A stretch of DNA of 56,816 nucleotides from Chlorobiales bacterium (GTDB taxonomy: Bacteria; Bacteroidota; Chlorobiia; Chlorobiales; Chlorobiaceae), in the NCBI GenBank assembly GCA_022360275.1, contig JAKSDC010000206.1:1-56816 (forward strand). Reading direction: 5' to 3'. The notes below the pieces were generated by a model. The model was not told the DNA's origin, made no database searches, and saw nothing but the letters and a program-made list of their open reading frames with translations. Both the position numbers and the translations under genes were made by a program. How positions within the stretch are numbered: the first letter of the stretch is position 1; each line of letters begins with the position of its first letter. This document shows, in pieces, positions 1 to 7,685 of this stretch.

Positions 1-318
1 AGCCCAGACCTTGTTCAGCGAGACGCTGGTTTTCGTCCCGTCAAGTTCGATAGAAGCGTTCATCAAGCTGTTGGCATCGAGACCGTTGCCGTTGGAAGAG
101 CCGTTCCAGTCAACATCAACATCGCTCTTACCCTCGTCGATCGCTTCAGCAGTCGGCGTATCGAAGTTCAAGGTGATAGTGGAGAAGTAGTGCAGGACGA
201 TGAATTCAGGGACTCTGACCGAAACGTTGGTAGTGCCGCTGGTGCTGGCAGCGAAGGCCTGAGAGGGGGTGCCAAAAAGGAGTGCGGCAGCGATGAAGAT
301 GTTTCTGAGCAGTGTCAT
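1..318 (-). CDS. Secreted protein, paralogue of the next gene (partial, 3' end outside the window)
   Basis: An open frame reads from ATG at 318 to the window edge and gives 106 residues without a stop. The first ~23 residues form a typical signal peptide (MTLLRNIFIAAALLFG, then PSQAFA-A). The mature part begins GTTNVSVRVPEFIVLHYFS, which matches the start of the mature protein encoded at 587-1207 (GTTNISIALPDLIILHYYS) and continues in register into an acidic stretch and a VDW/VQW-DG motif. I do not recognise the family; the alternating pattern suggests a beta-sandwich surface or extracellular protein. Both copies lie head-to-tail on the minus strand, so a local duplication is likely. The function is unknown. 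Confidence 0.75.
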   Translation of the reverse strand, partial: MTLLRNIFIAAALLFGTPSQAFAASTSGTTNVSVRVPEFIVLHYFSTITLNFDTPTAEAIDEGKSDVDVDWNGSSNGNGLDANSLMNASIELDGTKTSVSLNKVWA

Positions 319-586
319 GATGACTCTCCGGTTGGTTAACGTTCTACAACAGGAGCTTCAACCATCATGCCAGCGGTGCAGGGAGAGAGAGGGGGGAGCG
401 ATTAACTTATTGTATTAAAGACGTTTATGATAATTCTTTTTTGTTGAAGAAGGGTGCCGTGAGGGTGATGACCGGCGGGCGAAGGGCGCGTAATCGAAAC
501 AGTTGTTCCAATATTGCACATATTGGTCGATCACCTTTGGTGGTTCAATTTGAGGCAAAAAGAGGGTGAAGGCGCGGCTGGGAGTA

Positions 587-1207
587 TCAGATGGTTTCGG
601 CGGTTATTTTGTACTGGCCGCCTGTGTGAAAGCCTGCGCGTGTTGTTTCGGAAAAGTTCAGGGTAATGCGAACGTTGCCGATCGTTGCTTCGGAAGCTGC
701 AATACCTTTGAGGCTGGTATTGATAGAGGTACCGGAATGGCCTTCGTTGTCCTCAATTTGAATGTTCCCTTCCCCTTCTTCGATGATGATCCTTGAGGGG
801 CCTGAGATGAGAACGTTATTGTTGAGGGATATCGAAACTTTGGCATTGCCTGAGGGAGAAAGACCGCGGATCGCCCAGACATTCGGGAGTTGCAAAGAAA
901 CCCTGTCCGGCAGATCAAGTGCCGTATTCTCTTCGCTTAGTTCGCTGGAACTTTCAGCTTGGCCGTCCCACTGGACATCAAATTCTGCGGCGCCTTTGTC
1001 TTCTGCCGAAGAGAACTCTTCGAAGTCAAGGGTCAGGCCCGAATAGTAATGCAGTATAATGAGATCCGGTAATGCAATAGATATATTGGTCGTGCCGACA
1101 GTGCTTTGCGGTCTCGAGAGTTCTTCTGCCTTGACAGGATGGAGGTAGAAGCAATATGCCGCACAAAAAAGCAGCGGATATAGAAATAGTGTACTTTTCC
1201 CGATCAT
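587..1207 (-). CDS. Secreted beta-rich protein of unknown function
   Basis: This 206-residue protein has an N-terminal signal peptide (about residues 1-27, ending near HPVKA). It is followed by GTTNISIALPDLIILHYYS, then an acidic Ser/Glu-rich linker, and a C-terminal half of alternating beta-type segments (VRITLNFSETTRAG, ending GQYKITAETI). The end of the chain recalls the last strands of fimbrial-type beta-sandwich proteins, but I cannot assign it to one. It is a clear paralogue of the gene at 1-318. No strong ribosome-binding site is visible ahead of the ATG at 1207. Role unknown; a surface structure or extracellular matrix protein is an inference. Confidence 0.7.
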   Translation of the reverse strand: MIGKSTLFLYPLLFCAAYCFYLHPVKAEELSRPQSTVGTTNISIALPDLIILHYYSGLTLDFEEFSSAEDKGAAEFDVQWDGQAESSSELSEENTALDLPDRVSLQLPNVWAIRGLSPSGNAKVSISLNNNVLISGPSRIIIEEGEGNIQIEDNEGHSGTSINTSLKGIAASEATIGNVRITLNFSETTRAGFHTGGQYKITAETI

Positions 1208-1550
1208 ACTGGGGGTTCTTCACCGGGGTTCTGTATTCAATCAACCAACTTCTTCCATTGTACTGAATTCTCTTTTCATATCAAAAAAACGAAAAAGACA
1301 ATGAGGGACAGGATTTGCAGAAACGAGTAGCCAGTCTCACGCAACTACACAAGAGCAGTCATGCCGCAACTGATGCGGCGACATCCATGGGAGTTTTTGG
1401 CTATGGGGAGGAGAATTATGGACGGATGGTTATTATGCCAGTGGTTATCAGTTGTCGATCTTTATTTTCTACCGTTACGGTTTTCAAGTATTGATGATGC
1501 CGTGTTTTCAGGGTGTAAAGGGTTTTTTTCATTAAAGAAAGATTTCAGTA
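1208..1550. other. Intergenic region upstream of cobU
   Basis: This 343-base stretch separates the divergent secreted-protein gene and cobU. It contains a small hairpin (GCCGC at 1363-1367 pairing with GCGGC at 1375-1379). I looked for a cobalamin riboswitch and did not find a convincing B12 box or conserved core. No coding sequence is supported here. Confidence 0.5.
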
Positions 1551-2066
1551 ATGGAGGATGTAATCTATGTAACCGGAGGGGCGAGAAGCGGAAAAAGTTC
1601 TTTTGCGCTGGAATGTGCAGAACGATATGGTAAAAAAGCGTTTATTGCTACAGCAGAACCTTTCGACGAGGAAATGGCAGTACGTGTGCAAAAACACCGG
1701 GAAGAGCGCGGGGACGATTTCCATACCATCGAAGAGCCGGTATGCCTTGATGAAGCACTGCAGAGCGTATCGAAGGATACGGACGTTGTCATTGTTGACT
1801 GCCTGACAATGTGGGCGGGGAATCTTCTGCACAAATGTGAATCAAACGGTGTCATTATGTCCCATGTCGAGCGTTTGCTCGATGTCTTGCGAAATCCGCC
1901 GTGTAATAGTATTCTCGTATCCAACGAAGTCGGGATGGGAATTGTGCCTGACAATGCCATGGCACGCGAGTTTCGCGATATTGCTGGCATTATCAATCAA
2001 AAAGTGGCGAACGTTTCTACCGAGGCATGGCTTCTCTGCAGTGGACTTCCTGTAAAGTTGAAATAG
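1551..2066 (+). CDS. cobU: Adenosylcobinamide kinase / adenosylcobinamide-phosphate guanylyltransferase
   Basis: CobU phosphorylates adenosylcobinamide and then transfers GMP to give AdoCbi-GDP, the activated corrin used by CobS. The 171-residue protein has the P-loop GGARSGKS at residues 9-16, the HREERG motif (catalytic His about residue 49), the DCLTMW Walker-B segment near 84-89, and SNEVGMGIVP further on, all in family order and at family length. It opens a plus-strand run with a GNAT protein, cobT, a hydrolase and cobS, so it belongs to nucleotide-loop assembly of cobalamin, the cofactor needed by many chlorophototrophs. The ATG at 1551 starts only eight residues before the P-loop, as in homologues. 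Confidence 0.93.
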   Translation: MEDVIYVTGGARSGKSSFALECAERYGKKAFIATAEPFDEEMAVRVQKHREERGDDFHTIEEPVCLDEALQSVSKDTDVVIVDCLTMWAGNLLHKCESNGVIMSHVERLLDVLRNPPCNSILVSNEVGMGIVPDNAMAREFRDIAGIINQKVANVSTEAWLLCSGLPVKLK

Positions 2067-2067
2067 A

Positions 2068-2706
2068 ATGAATATCCTTATCAGAAATGAACATCCGGCC
2101 GACTACCGAAGAGTCGAAGAAATTACACGAAAAGCGTTCTGGAACCTTCATGTTCCCGGATGTGATGAACACTTGTTGGTACACAAGTTGAGGAAACATA
2201 AAGATTTTGTCAAAGAGCTCGACTTTGTTGTCGTAAGTGACAATGAGGTTATTGCCAATATTATGTTTTCAGATTCATGCCTGACGAACGAGAATGGTGA
2301 TACGCTGAATACCCTGACTTTTGGGCCGGTGAGCGTACTTCCTGAATATCAATGGCAAGGGATTGGTTCAAAACTGATTACTCACGCGATTGAACGAGCA
2401 ATTGAGATGGGATATGCTGCAATTATTATCTGGGGAAATCCAGGGCATTATTGCAAGTTCGGATTTAAGTCATCGAAGTCATATAACATTAGTATTGCAA
2501 ATAACAAATACCCGTGCTGCCTTCTTGTAAAAGAGCTGAAGACAGGGATATTTTCAAATCATCATTGGCAATTTTATGCAAGTTATGTTTTTGATGTTGA
2601 TAGAGAAGAGCTTGAGGAATTTGATTCTACGTTTGAAGAAATAGAAAAAGAAAGCCGCTATACGCAAGAAGCATTTGCCATTTTGAGTAACGCGTATTTT
2701 GAATAA
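2068..2706 (+). CDS. GNAT-family N-acetyltransferase
   Basis: This 212-residue protein has the acetyl-CoA binding core of GCN5-related acetyltransferases: the VLPEYQWQGIGSKL motif A around residues 91-104, preceded by beta strands and followed by AIIIWGNPGHYCKFGF, a pattern seen in the YhbS-like subgroup. Its substrate is unknown. It starts one base after the cobU stop and its end overlaps the possible TTG start of cobT, so it is cotranscribed, yet acetylation has no known step in nucleotide-loop assembly. Its DNA looks more AT-rich than cobU and cobT, which fits an inserted gene. Confidence 0.85.
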   Translation: MNILIRNEHPADYRRVEEITRKAFWNLHVPGCDEHLLVHKLRKHKDFVKELDFVVVSDNEVIANIMFSDSCLTNENGDTLNTLTFGPVSVLPEYQWQGIGSKLITHAIERAIEMGYAAIIIWGNPGHYCKFGFKSSKSYNISIANNKYPCCLLVKELKTGIFSNHHWQFYASYVFDVDREELEEFDSTFEEIEKESRYTQEAFAILSNAYFE

Positions 2707-2728
2707 ACAACATGTACAACCGAATACC

Positions 2729-3787
2729 ATGCTCAATCAGTTACAGGATATTCTCGACGACATCAAACAGGTTGACTATTCATTAAGCAGCAAGGTTCAG
2801 GCTCGCCTCGATGATCTGACGAAGCCGCAGGGAAGTCTGGGACGTCTGGAAGAAATTGTGACGAAGTTTGCCGTCGTAGCAGGTACAGATAGTCCGGTTC
2901 TGAAAAAGAAAAAAGTTTTTTGCTTCGCCGCCGACCATGGTGTTGCCGAGGAAGGTGTCTCGGCTTTTCCTGCTGAAGCGACATCCCAGATGGTATACAA
3001 TATGCTGAATGGTGGAGCAGCGATCAATGTGTTGGCGCGACATGCCGGAGCAGATCTCGATGTGATCGATATCGGGGTGAATCATGATTTTCCCGGTCTT
3101 TCAGGATTGAAAAAGAGGAAGATCCGAAAATCTTCGGCCAACATAGCAAAGGCGCCGGCTATGAGTATCGATGAAGCTTTACAGGCGATTATGGCCGGTG
3201 TCGCCTTTGCAAAAAGGGCACACGGGGATGGATATCACCTGCTTGGTACCGGTGAAATGGGTATTGCAAACACAACCCCGGCAACAGCTTTATTTGCTGT
3301 ATTGCTCGATCTTCCGGTTGAGTCCATTGCCGGTCGGGGTACGGGGATTGACGACAAGATGTTCGATCATAAAATTTCGATTATTAAGCAGGCTATTGAG
3401 ACCAACAAAGATTCCCTCGTTACCCCTCTTGATGTGCTTGCATCACTCGGGGGCTTTGAAATTGCCGGAATCTGCGGCCTCATTCTCGGTGCTGCATCGG
3501 CCGGAATGCCTGTGGTGGTTGACGGATTTATCTCCTCGGCAGGTGCAGTTGCCGCCATGAACCTTTCATGCAAGGTAACTGACTATCTTTTCTTCAGTCA
3601 TCTGTCCAACGAGCAGGGGCACAAGGCCGTCATGGCGAAACTCGGTGCCCGGCCTATTCTCGACCTCGATCTGCGCCTTGGAGAGGGTACCGGAGCAGCG
3701 CTTGCCATGCAGGTTATCGAGGGGGCAGTGAAGATTTACAACGAAATGGCGACTTTCAGCTCAGCCAATGTTTCGGAAAAACAATAA
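2729..3787 (+). CDS. cobT: Nicotinate-nucleotide--dimethylbenzimidazole phosphoribosyltransferase
   Basis: CobT makes alpha-ribazole phosphate from a lower-ligand base and nicotinate mononucleotide. From the ATG at 2729 the protein is 352 residues, close to the ~356 of characterised CobT. An in-frame TTG at 2699 would add ten residues and overlap the upstream gene; the ATG fits family alignments better. Visible motifs are LTKPQGSLGRLE near the N-terminus, FAADHGVAEEGVSAFP, GTGEMGIANTTPA, the GRGTGID loop, and C-terminal LGEGTGAALA, which carries the catalytic Glu. Reading direction and spacing put it in the cob operon. Confidence 0.93.
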   Translation: MLNQLQDILDDIKQVDYSLSSKVQARLDDLTKPQGSLGRLEEIVTKFAVVAGTDSPVLKKKKVFCFAADHGVAEEGVSAFPAEATSQMVYNMLNGGAAINVLARHAGADLDVIDIGVNHDFPGLSGLKKRKIRKSSANIAKAPAMSIDEALQAIMAGVAFAKRAHGDGYHLLGTGEMGIANTTPATALFAVLLDLPVESIAGRGTGIDDKMFDHKISIIKQAIETNKDSLVTPLDVLASLGGFEIAGICGLILGAASAGMPVVVDGFISSAGAVAAMNLSCKVTDYLFFSHLSNEQGHKAVMAKLGARPILDLDLRLGEGTGAALAMQVIEGAVKIYNEMATFSSANVSEKQ

Positions 3788-3805
3788 AGCCTGGAACTTT
3801 TTTCC

Positions 3806-4699
3806 ATGGATTCATTTGAACAAATACAGAGGCGGTACGCCGATGCCGACAGCCGATTTGTCGAATGCAGCGGTTTCAGGGTTCATTACAAGGTTTTTGG
3901 AAAAGGGGAGCCTTTGCTTGTGCTTCTTCACGGAAGTTTTCTCAGTATACGTTCATGGCAAAATGTAATGGCTCCTCTTGCAAAAGAGGCCACCGTGCTG
4001 GCCTTTGATCGTCCGGCTTTCGGGCTTACTTCTCGTCCGGTTCCTTCCCGCGGTAGTCAAGCCCGATATTCTCCTGAAGCCCAGAGCGACCTTGTTGTAC
4101 GACTGATGAAAACGGTTGGCTGCGACAAGGCAGTTCTCGTGGGTAACTCCACGGGAGGAACGCTTGCGTTGATGACGGCTCTCCGGCATCCTGAACATGT
4201 TCAAGGGCTTGTCCTTGCGGGAGCGATGATATACAGCGGATATGCGACAAGTGAGGTTCCTGCCTTCATGAAGCCACTGCTTACGGCCACAAGTCCGGTT
4301 TTTTCACGGTTCATGAAACTCCTGATAACCAGATTGTACGACAGGAATATCCGGGGGTTCTGGCATAACAAGGATCTGCTCAGTGATGAAACACTTGCGG
4401 CGTTCAGGCGCGATCTTATGATGGGCGACTGGTCCAGAGCTTTCTGGGAGCTTTTTCTTGAGACCCGCCATTTGGGTTTCGAAGAAAAACTTGCTGAGGT
4501 GGACGTGCCGTCACTGGTTATAACCGGTGAATATGATCTGACCGTCAAGACCGAAGAAAGCCTGAGACTGGCAAGAGAGCTTCCCGGGGCGGAGCTCAAG
4601 GTTATCCCGGATTGTGGTCATCTTCCGCAGGAAGAGGCCCCCGAGGCGTTTACTACTGCCGTTATCTCTTTTCTGAAAAACACAATGAAGGTGCTTTGA
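3806..4699 (+). CDS. Alpha/beta-fold hydrolase in the cobalamin operon
   Basis: The 297-residue protein has an alpha/beta-hydrolase layout: the HGS oxyanion region at residues 42-44, the nucleophile elbow GNSTGG with Ser115, an acid in GEYD (Asp244) and His272 in CGHLPQEE. A lid-like helical insert lies between about 140 and 210. No signal peptide is seen, so it should be cytoplasmic. It sits between cobT and cobS and its stop overlaps the cobS start, so it is coexpressed with cobalamin assembly. A matching job, such as esterase or phosphatase-like action on a corrinoid, is only a guess from context. Confidence 0.85.
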   Translation: MDSFEQIQRRYADADSRFVECSGFRVHYKVFGKGEPLLVLLHGSFLSIRSWQNVMAPLAKEATVLAFDRPAFGLTSRPVPSRGSQARYSPEAQSDLVVRLMKTVGCDKAVLVGNSTGGTLALMTALRHPEHVQGLVLAGAMIYSGYATSEVPAFMKPLLTATSPVFSRFMKLLITRLYDRNIRGFWHNKDLLSDETLAAFRRDLMMGDWSRAFWELFLETRHLGFEEKLAEVDVPSLVITGEYDLTVKTEESLRLARELPGAELKVIPDCGHLPQEEAPEAFTTAVISFLKNTMKVL

Positions 4700-5442
4700 G
4701 AGGACTGGTTACCGCATTGCGAACTTTGACGCTGCTGCCTGTGCCGGGAAGAGATGCGGAACGTTTCAGCAGGGCCCTTTATTGGTTTCCGTTTGTCGGT
4801 CTTTTGCTTGGCGCGATACAGGCGGGGACAGGCTATCTGATAATGCTTTCGGGCTGGAAGGAAGTTGCAGGGGCGGCAGTGCTGCTTGTCGGGGTGGTGG
4901 TGACAAGGGGAATTCATGCCGACGGTTTTGCCGATACCGCCGATGGTTTTTTCGGGGGGAGAGATGTAGAGAGGCGTTTACGGATCATGAAAGATCCTGC
5001 AGTCGGTTCATTTGGCGCCATGGCGTTGATTCTGCTTTTTCTTTTCAAGTGGGCGGTTCTTGTTAAACTTCTTTCACTGGGTTTGTATACCTGGATTGTT
5101 TCCGGAGTCATGCTGGCACGTTTTGTTCAGGTCCTGCTTGCTTCCACTCTCCCCTATGCCCGCCGCCAGAGCGGTACTGCTTCCGGTTTTGTCGAGGGGG
5201 CAGGAGTTTCGCATATCATTGTTGCGTTTTCAATTTCTCTCGTAGCTCTTCTGATTGTTTCAAACGGCACGCTGTTGTTTGCCGGGGCTGCTATGGTTAC
5301 AGCCGTTTTTGGGGCTTGCCTGACAGGTTTTGTCAGTCTGAAAAAAATCAACGGAGTTACCGGTGATGTTCTTGGTGCTTCGAGCGAGGTCACCGAAGTC
5401 CTGGTATGGAGTGCCGGCGCTTTTTTGGCTCTCCTGTGCTGA
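4696..5442 (+). CDS. cobS: Adenosylcobinamide-GDP ribazoletransferase (cobalamin synthase)
   Basis: CobS is the integral membrane enzyme that joins AdoCbi-GDP with alpha-ribazole (phosphate). The frame contains the signature RGIHADGFADTADGFFGG with its metal-binding Asp residues, then SFGAMALILLFLFKW and several hydrophobic segments. The open frame extends upstream to 4612, but TTG at 4696 gives 248 residues, the normal family length. It has GAAGG ahead of it (4687-4691) and overlaps the hydrolase stop as TTGA. This closes the cob run. The start choice is inference from length, ribosome-binding site and overlap. Confidence 0.9.
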   Translation: MRGLVTALRTLTLLPVPGRDAERFSRALYWFPFVGLLLGAIQAGTGYLIMLSGWKEVAGAAVLLVGVVVTRGIHADGFADTADGFFGGRDVERRLRIMKDPAVGSFGAMALILLFLFKWAVLVKLLSLGLYTWIVSGVMLARFVQVLLASTLPYARRQSGTASGFVEGAGVSHIIVAFSISLVALLIVSNGTLLFAGAAMVTAVFGACLTGFVSLKKINGVTGDVLGASSEVTEVLVWSAGAFLALLC

Positions 5443-5473
5443 TCTTGTCTGTCGGGATCGTAATGATTTTTTT

Positions 5474-5502
5474 TTGCCATAAAACGGGCATATGCTTATA
5501 AT
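5474..5502 (+). promoter_or_regulatory. Sigma70-type promoter with GCATATGC operator, upstream of the OsmC gene
   Basis: A -35 box TTGCCA (5474-5479) and a perfect -10 box TATAAT (5497-5502) are 17 bases apart. The end of the spacer holds the palindrome GCATATGC (5488-5495). The 17-mer GGCATATGCTTATAATT at 5487-5503 recurs exactly at 7105-7121 in front of the DUF134 regulator. Transcription would start near 5509, leaving a ~115-base leader before the OsmC ATG. A palindrome between -35 and -10 is a typical repressor position. Confidence 0.65.
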
Positions 5503-5624
5503 TTGCAAGGGTTGTTTTTGTTTGTATCAGAGAGGCGGTTTATCAGGTTTTCACATGAAAATAATGCATATTCAGACGTGCATTTTTACGGATATCATAA
5601 ACAATTGTTAAAGCTTAGCGACAT

Positions 5625-6029
5625 ATGAGCGAAATGATAATTTCTTTTGCCGACGGTAAAAAAGTCAATGCAGAATACCGTGGTTTTACCATCAAGACCG
5701 ACCAGTTGCCGCGCAACGGGGGAGAAGGGTCGGCTCCCGAGCCTTTTTCGCTTTTCCTGGCTTCGATTGGTACCTGTGCCGGGATATATGTGTATTCATT
5801 CTGTCAGGAAAGAGACCTTCCCACGGAGAACATTCGCATTATACAAACGCACCACAGGAAAGAAAAAGGAGAAGGTATCGGAAAAATATCCATCGACATA
5901 GAGGTGCCCGATGATTTTCCGGAAAAATATCATGATACGCTGGTAAAGGTAGCCAACCTCTGTGCTGTAAAAAAACACATTCAAGATCCTCCGGTTTTTG
6001 AGGTTGCAACCCGGGTCGCAAAACGTTAG
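5625..6029 (+). CDS. OsmC-family redox protein
   Basis: OsmC/Ohr-type proteins reduce hydroperoxides or other oxidised thiol substrates using two conserved cysteines. This 134-residue protein has Cys51 in the SIGTCAG turn and Cys113 in NLCAVKKH, with Glu39 in the family position ahead of the first helix (EPFSLFLASIGTC). The C-terminal NLCAVKKHIQDPP block is the usual OsmC ending. It is probably cotranscribed with the SLAC1-like gene 41 bases downstream. It has its own promoter with the GCATATGC box, so control by the DUF134 protein is likely. Substrate is unknown; organic peroxide or sulfur stress would fit. Confidence 0.85.
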   Translation: MSEMIISFADGKKVNAEYRGFTIKTDQLPRNGGEGSAPEPFSLFLASIGTCAGIYVYSFCQERDLPTENIRIIQTHHRKEKGEGIGKISIDIEVPDDFPEKYHDTLVKVANLCAVKKHIQDPPVFEVATRVAKR

Positions 6030-6070
6030 CGAAAAATCTTTTTAAACCAGAAAACCACGACAGAAAAGCA

Positions 6071-7087
6071 ATGAATAGTAATGCTGCATCTCCTGCACAT
6101 GAGTCATCGTTACGATTGAGAAACTTCCATATCACCTTTTTCGCTATCGTTCTCGGCATGGCCGGTTTCTCTTTGGCTGTTCAGAAGGTAGGCGGTCATG
6201 ATGGAAAAGGGATTCTTCCGGCACTGGAAACCCCTGCAACCATGCTTGTCTATCTGACCCTTGCGCTTTTTGCACTTGTTGGTATTGTGTATTTGGCAAA
6301 AGCTTTCAGATACCCGGAGGCTGTAAAAAAGGAGTTCAATCATCCGATCAAGATGAATTTCTTTCCTTTGATTGCTAAGGTCTTTCTTGTCCTCAGCATT
6401 GTTTTTCTCGACCGGGACATGAGTATTTCCTATTACTTCTGGATTACCGGAACAGTTCTGCAGTTTGTGGCATCTATAGTCATTATTTCAATATGGATGC
6501 GCCATACGCATTTCAAGATCGAGCATGTAACTCCGGGCTGGTTCATTCCCATTGTAGGTGCCATTATTGTTCCCATCGCCGGTGTGCCGCACGGTTTTAT
6601 TGAAATATCCTGGTTCTTTTTCGCGGTAGGTCTTGTGTTCTGGATGGCTCTGTTTACAATCGTGCTCTATCGTATGATGTTTTATTCACCAATCCCCGAT
6701 AGGCTGCTCCCGACGCTGTTTATTCTTTTTGCTCCTCCGGCCATCGGTTTTATTGCCTATGCGAAGCTTGCAGGTCTCATGGCGCACGGTGAAGAACCTG
6801 ATGCGTTTGCAAGGATTCTTTATTACTTCTCGCTTTTCATGTTTGTCCTGATTCTTTTCAAGGTCCAGATCCTTGCAAAAATAAACTTTTACCTTTCCTG
6901 GTGGGCTTATTCTTTTCCGCTGGCAGCAAAAACCCTGGCTTCGATAGCAATGCTGCATATGACAGGCGAGATCCTGTTCAGGAACATCGCACTGTTCGAG
7001 TTCGGATTGCTTGTGCTTGTGATAGTGATGCTCATTTTCGTGACGTTGAAGGCGATTATAAAGGCAGAGATCTGTGTAGAAGACTGA
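6071..7087 (+). CDS. SLAC1/TehA (TDT) family anion channel or exporter
   Basis: The 338-residue protein has about ten hydrophobic segments and the family phrases TPGWFIPIVGAIIVPIAG, ISWFFFAVGLVFWM, RLLPTLFILFAPPAIGF and WWAYSFPLAA, which match the TDT family (tellurite resistance TehA, plant SLAC1, fungal sulfite pump Ssu1). It would lie in the inner membrane and pass small anions. In a sulfur-oxidising phototroph sulfite export is one possibility, but the substrate cannot be read from the sequence. It follows the OsmC gene and precedes the DUF134 regulator, in the same direction. Confidence 0.8.
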   Translation: MNSNAASPAHESSLRLRNFHITFFAIVLGMAGFSLAVQKVGGHDGKGILPALETPATMLVYLTLALFALVGIVYLAKAFRYPEAVKKEFNHPIKMNFFPLIAKVFLVLSIVFLDRDMSISYYFWITGTVLQFVASIVIISIWMRHTHFKIEHVTPGWFIPIVGAIIVPIAGVPHGFIEISWFFFAVGLVFWMALFTIVLYRMMFYSPIPDRLLPTLFILFAPPAIGFIAYAKLAGLMAHGEEPDAFARILYYFSLFMFVLILFKVQILAKINFYLSWWAYSFPLAAKTLASIAMLHMTGEILFRNIALFEFGLLVLVIVMLIFVTLKAIIKAEICVED

Positions 7088-7091
7088 AGGC

Positions 7092-7120
7092 TTGTTTAAA
7101 TAATGGCATATGCTTATAAT
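7092..7120 (+). promoter_or_regulatory. Promoter/operator of the DUF134 regulator gene
   Basis: TTGTTT (7092-7097) and TATAAT (7115-7120) are 17 bases apart. GCATATGC (7106-7113) lies at the same place in the spacer as in the OsmC promoter. The predicted start of transcription falls at about 7127, essentially on the ATG at 7126, so the message may have no leader. The repeated operator suggests autorepression. Confidence 0.65.
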
Positions 7121-7125
7121 TGGAT

Positions 7126-7602
7126 ATGAATCGTAATCGTGCAGGAAGGCCGAAAACTTGTCGACGTGTAAAGGATACCCCGAGGGTACGCTGTTTCAAG
7201 CCCCAGGGGATTCCAAGAGGTCAGCTCGAAGAGGTTATTGTTACCGTTGACGAACTTGAGGCAATAAGACTGGCAGATCTTGAAGAGCTGTATCAGGCTG
7301 AAGCGGCTGAAAAAATGAATGTCTCGCGGCAGACCTTTGGTCGCATCCTTGAGTCGGCACACAAAAAAGTGGCGGAAGCTATTGTTTCCGGGAAATCAAT
7401 TGTATTCAGAGGAGGAGTATTTATGAAAGACGAGGAAATCAGAGAAACGAAACAAGACTTTTGTGTATGCCCGAAATGTGGGACTGAAGCCGAACATCGT
7501 CCAGGTGTGCCGTGTCGAAACATGAAGTGCGACAGGTGTGGCGTCTCAATGGTAAGAAAAGGAGGATGCGGTGCAGGCCGGAGAAAAGGGAGGGAGTGTT
7601 AG
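7126..7602 (+). CDS. DUF134 (UPF0251) DNA-binding protein with C-terminal zinc ribbon
   Basis: The N-terminal ~100 residues follow the DUF134 pattern: GRPKTCRRV, FKPQGIPRGQLEEV, VDELEAIRLADLE, and a helix-turn-helix AAEKMNVSRQTFGRILESAHKK at about residues 60-81. Residues 113-138 form a zinc ribbon (CPKCG and CDRCG pairs with extra cysteines at 113 and 130). The ATG at 7126 gives 158 residues; an in-frame TTG at 7120 would add two. No Shine-Dalgarno sequence is visible. The shared GCATATGC boxes upstream of this gene and of the OsmC gene suggest it controls itself and the OsmC-SLAC1 pair. The signal could be metal or redox through the ribbon. Confidence 0.88.
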   Translation: MNRNRAGRPKTCRRVKDTPRVRCFKPQGIPRGQLEEVIVTVDELEAIRLADLEELYQAEAAEKMNVSRQTFGRILESAHKKVAEAIVSGKSIVFRGGVFMKDEEIRETKQDFCVCPKCGTEAEHRPGVPCRNMKCDRCGVSMVRKGGCGAGRRKGREC

Positions 7603-7685
7603 CGTTAATCCTACAGTGAGAAAAGGTTGCAATTGAAGGAGCAGCTTTGCTTATTATTCAGCGGAAAAAGATACCAGCATAATTG

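Noticed and set aside
1208..1550. Cobalamin riboswitch upstream of cobU
   Set aside because: GCCAGT and AGCCAGTCTCACGC fragments recall parts of a B12 box, but order, spacing and the conserved core do not fit.
1361..1633. Plus-strand frame of 90 codons overlapping the cobU start
   Set aside because: It overlaps cobU in another frame, has no start signal and no known motif.
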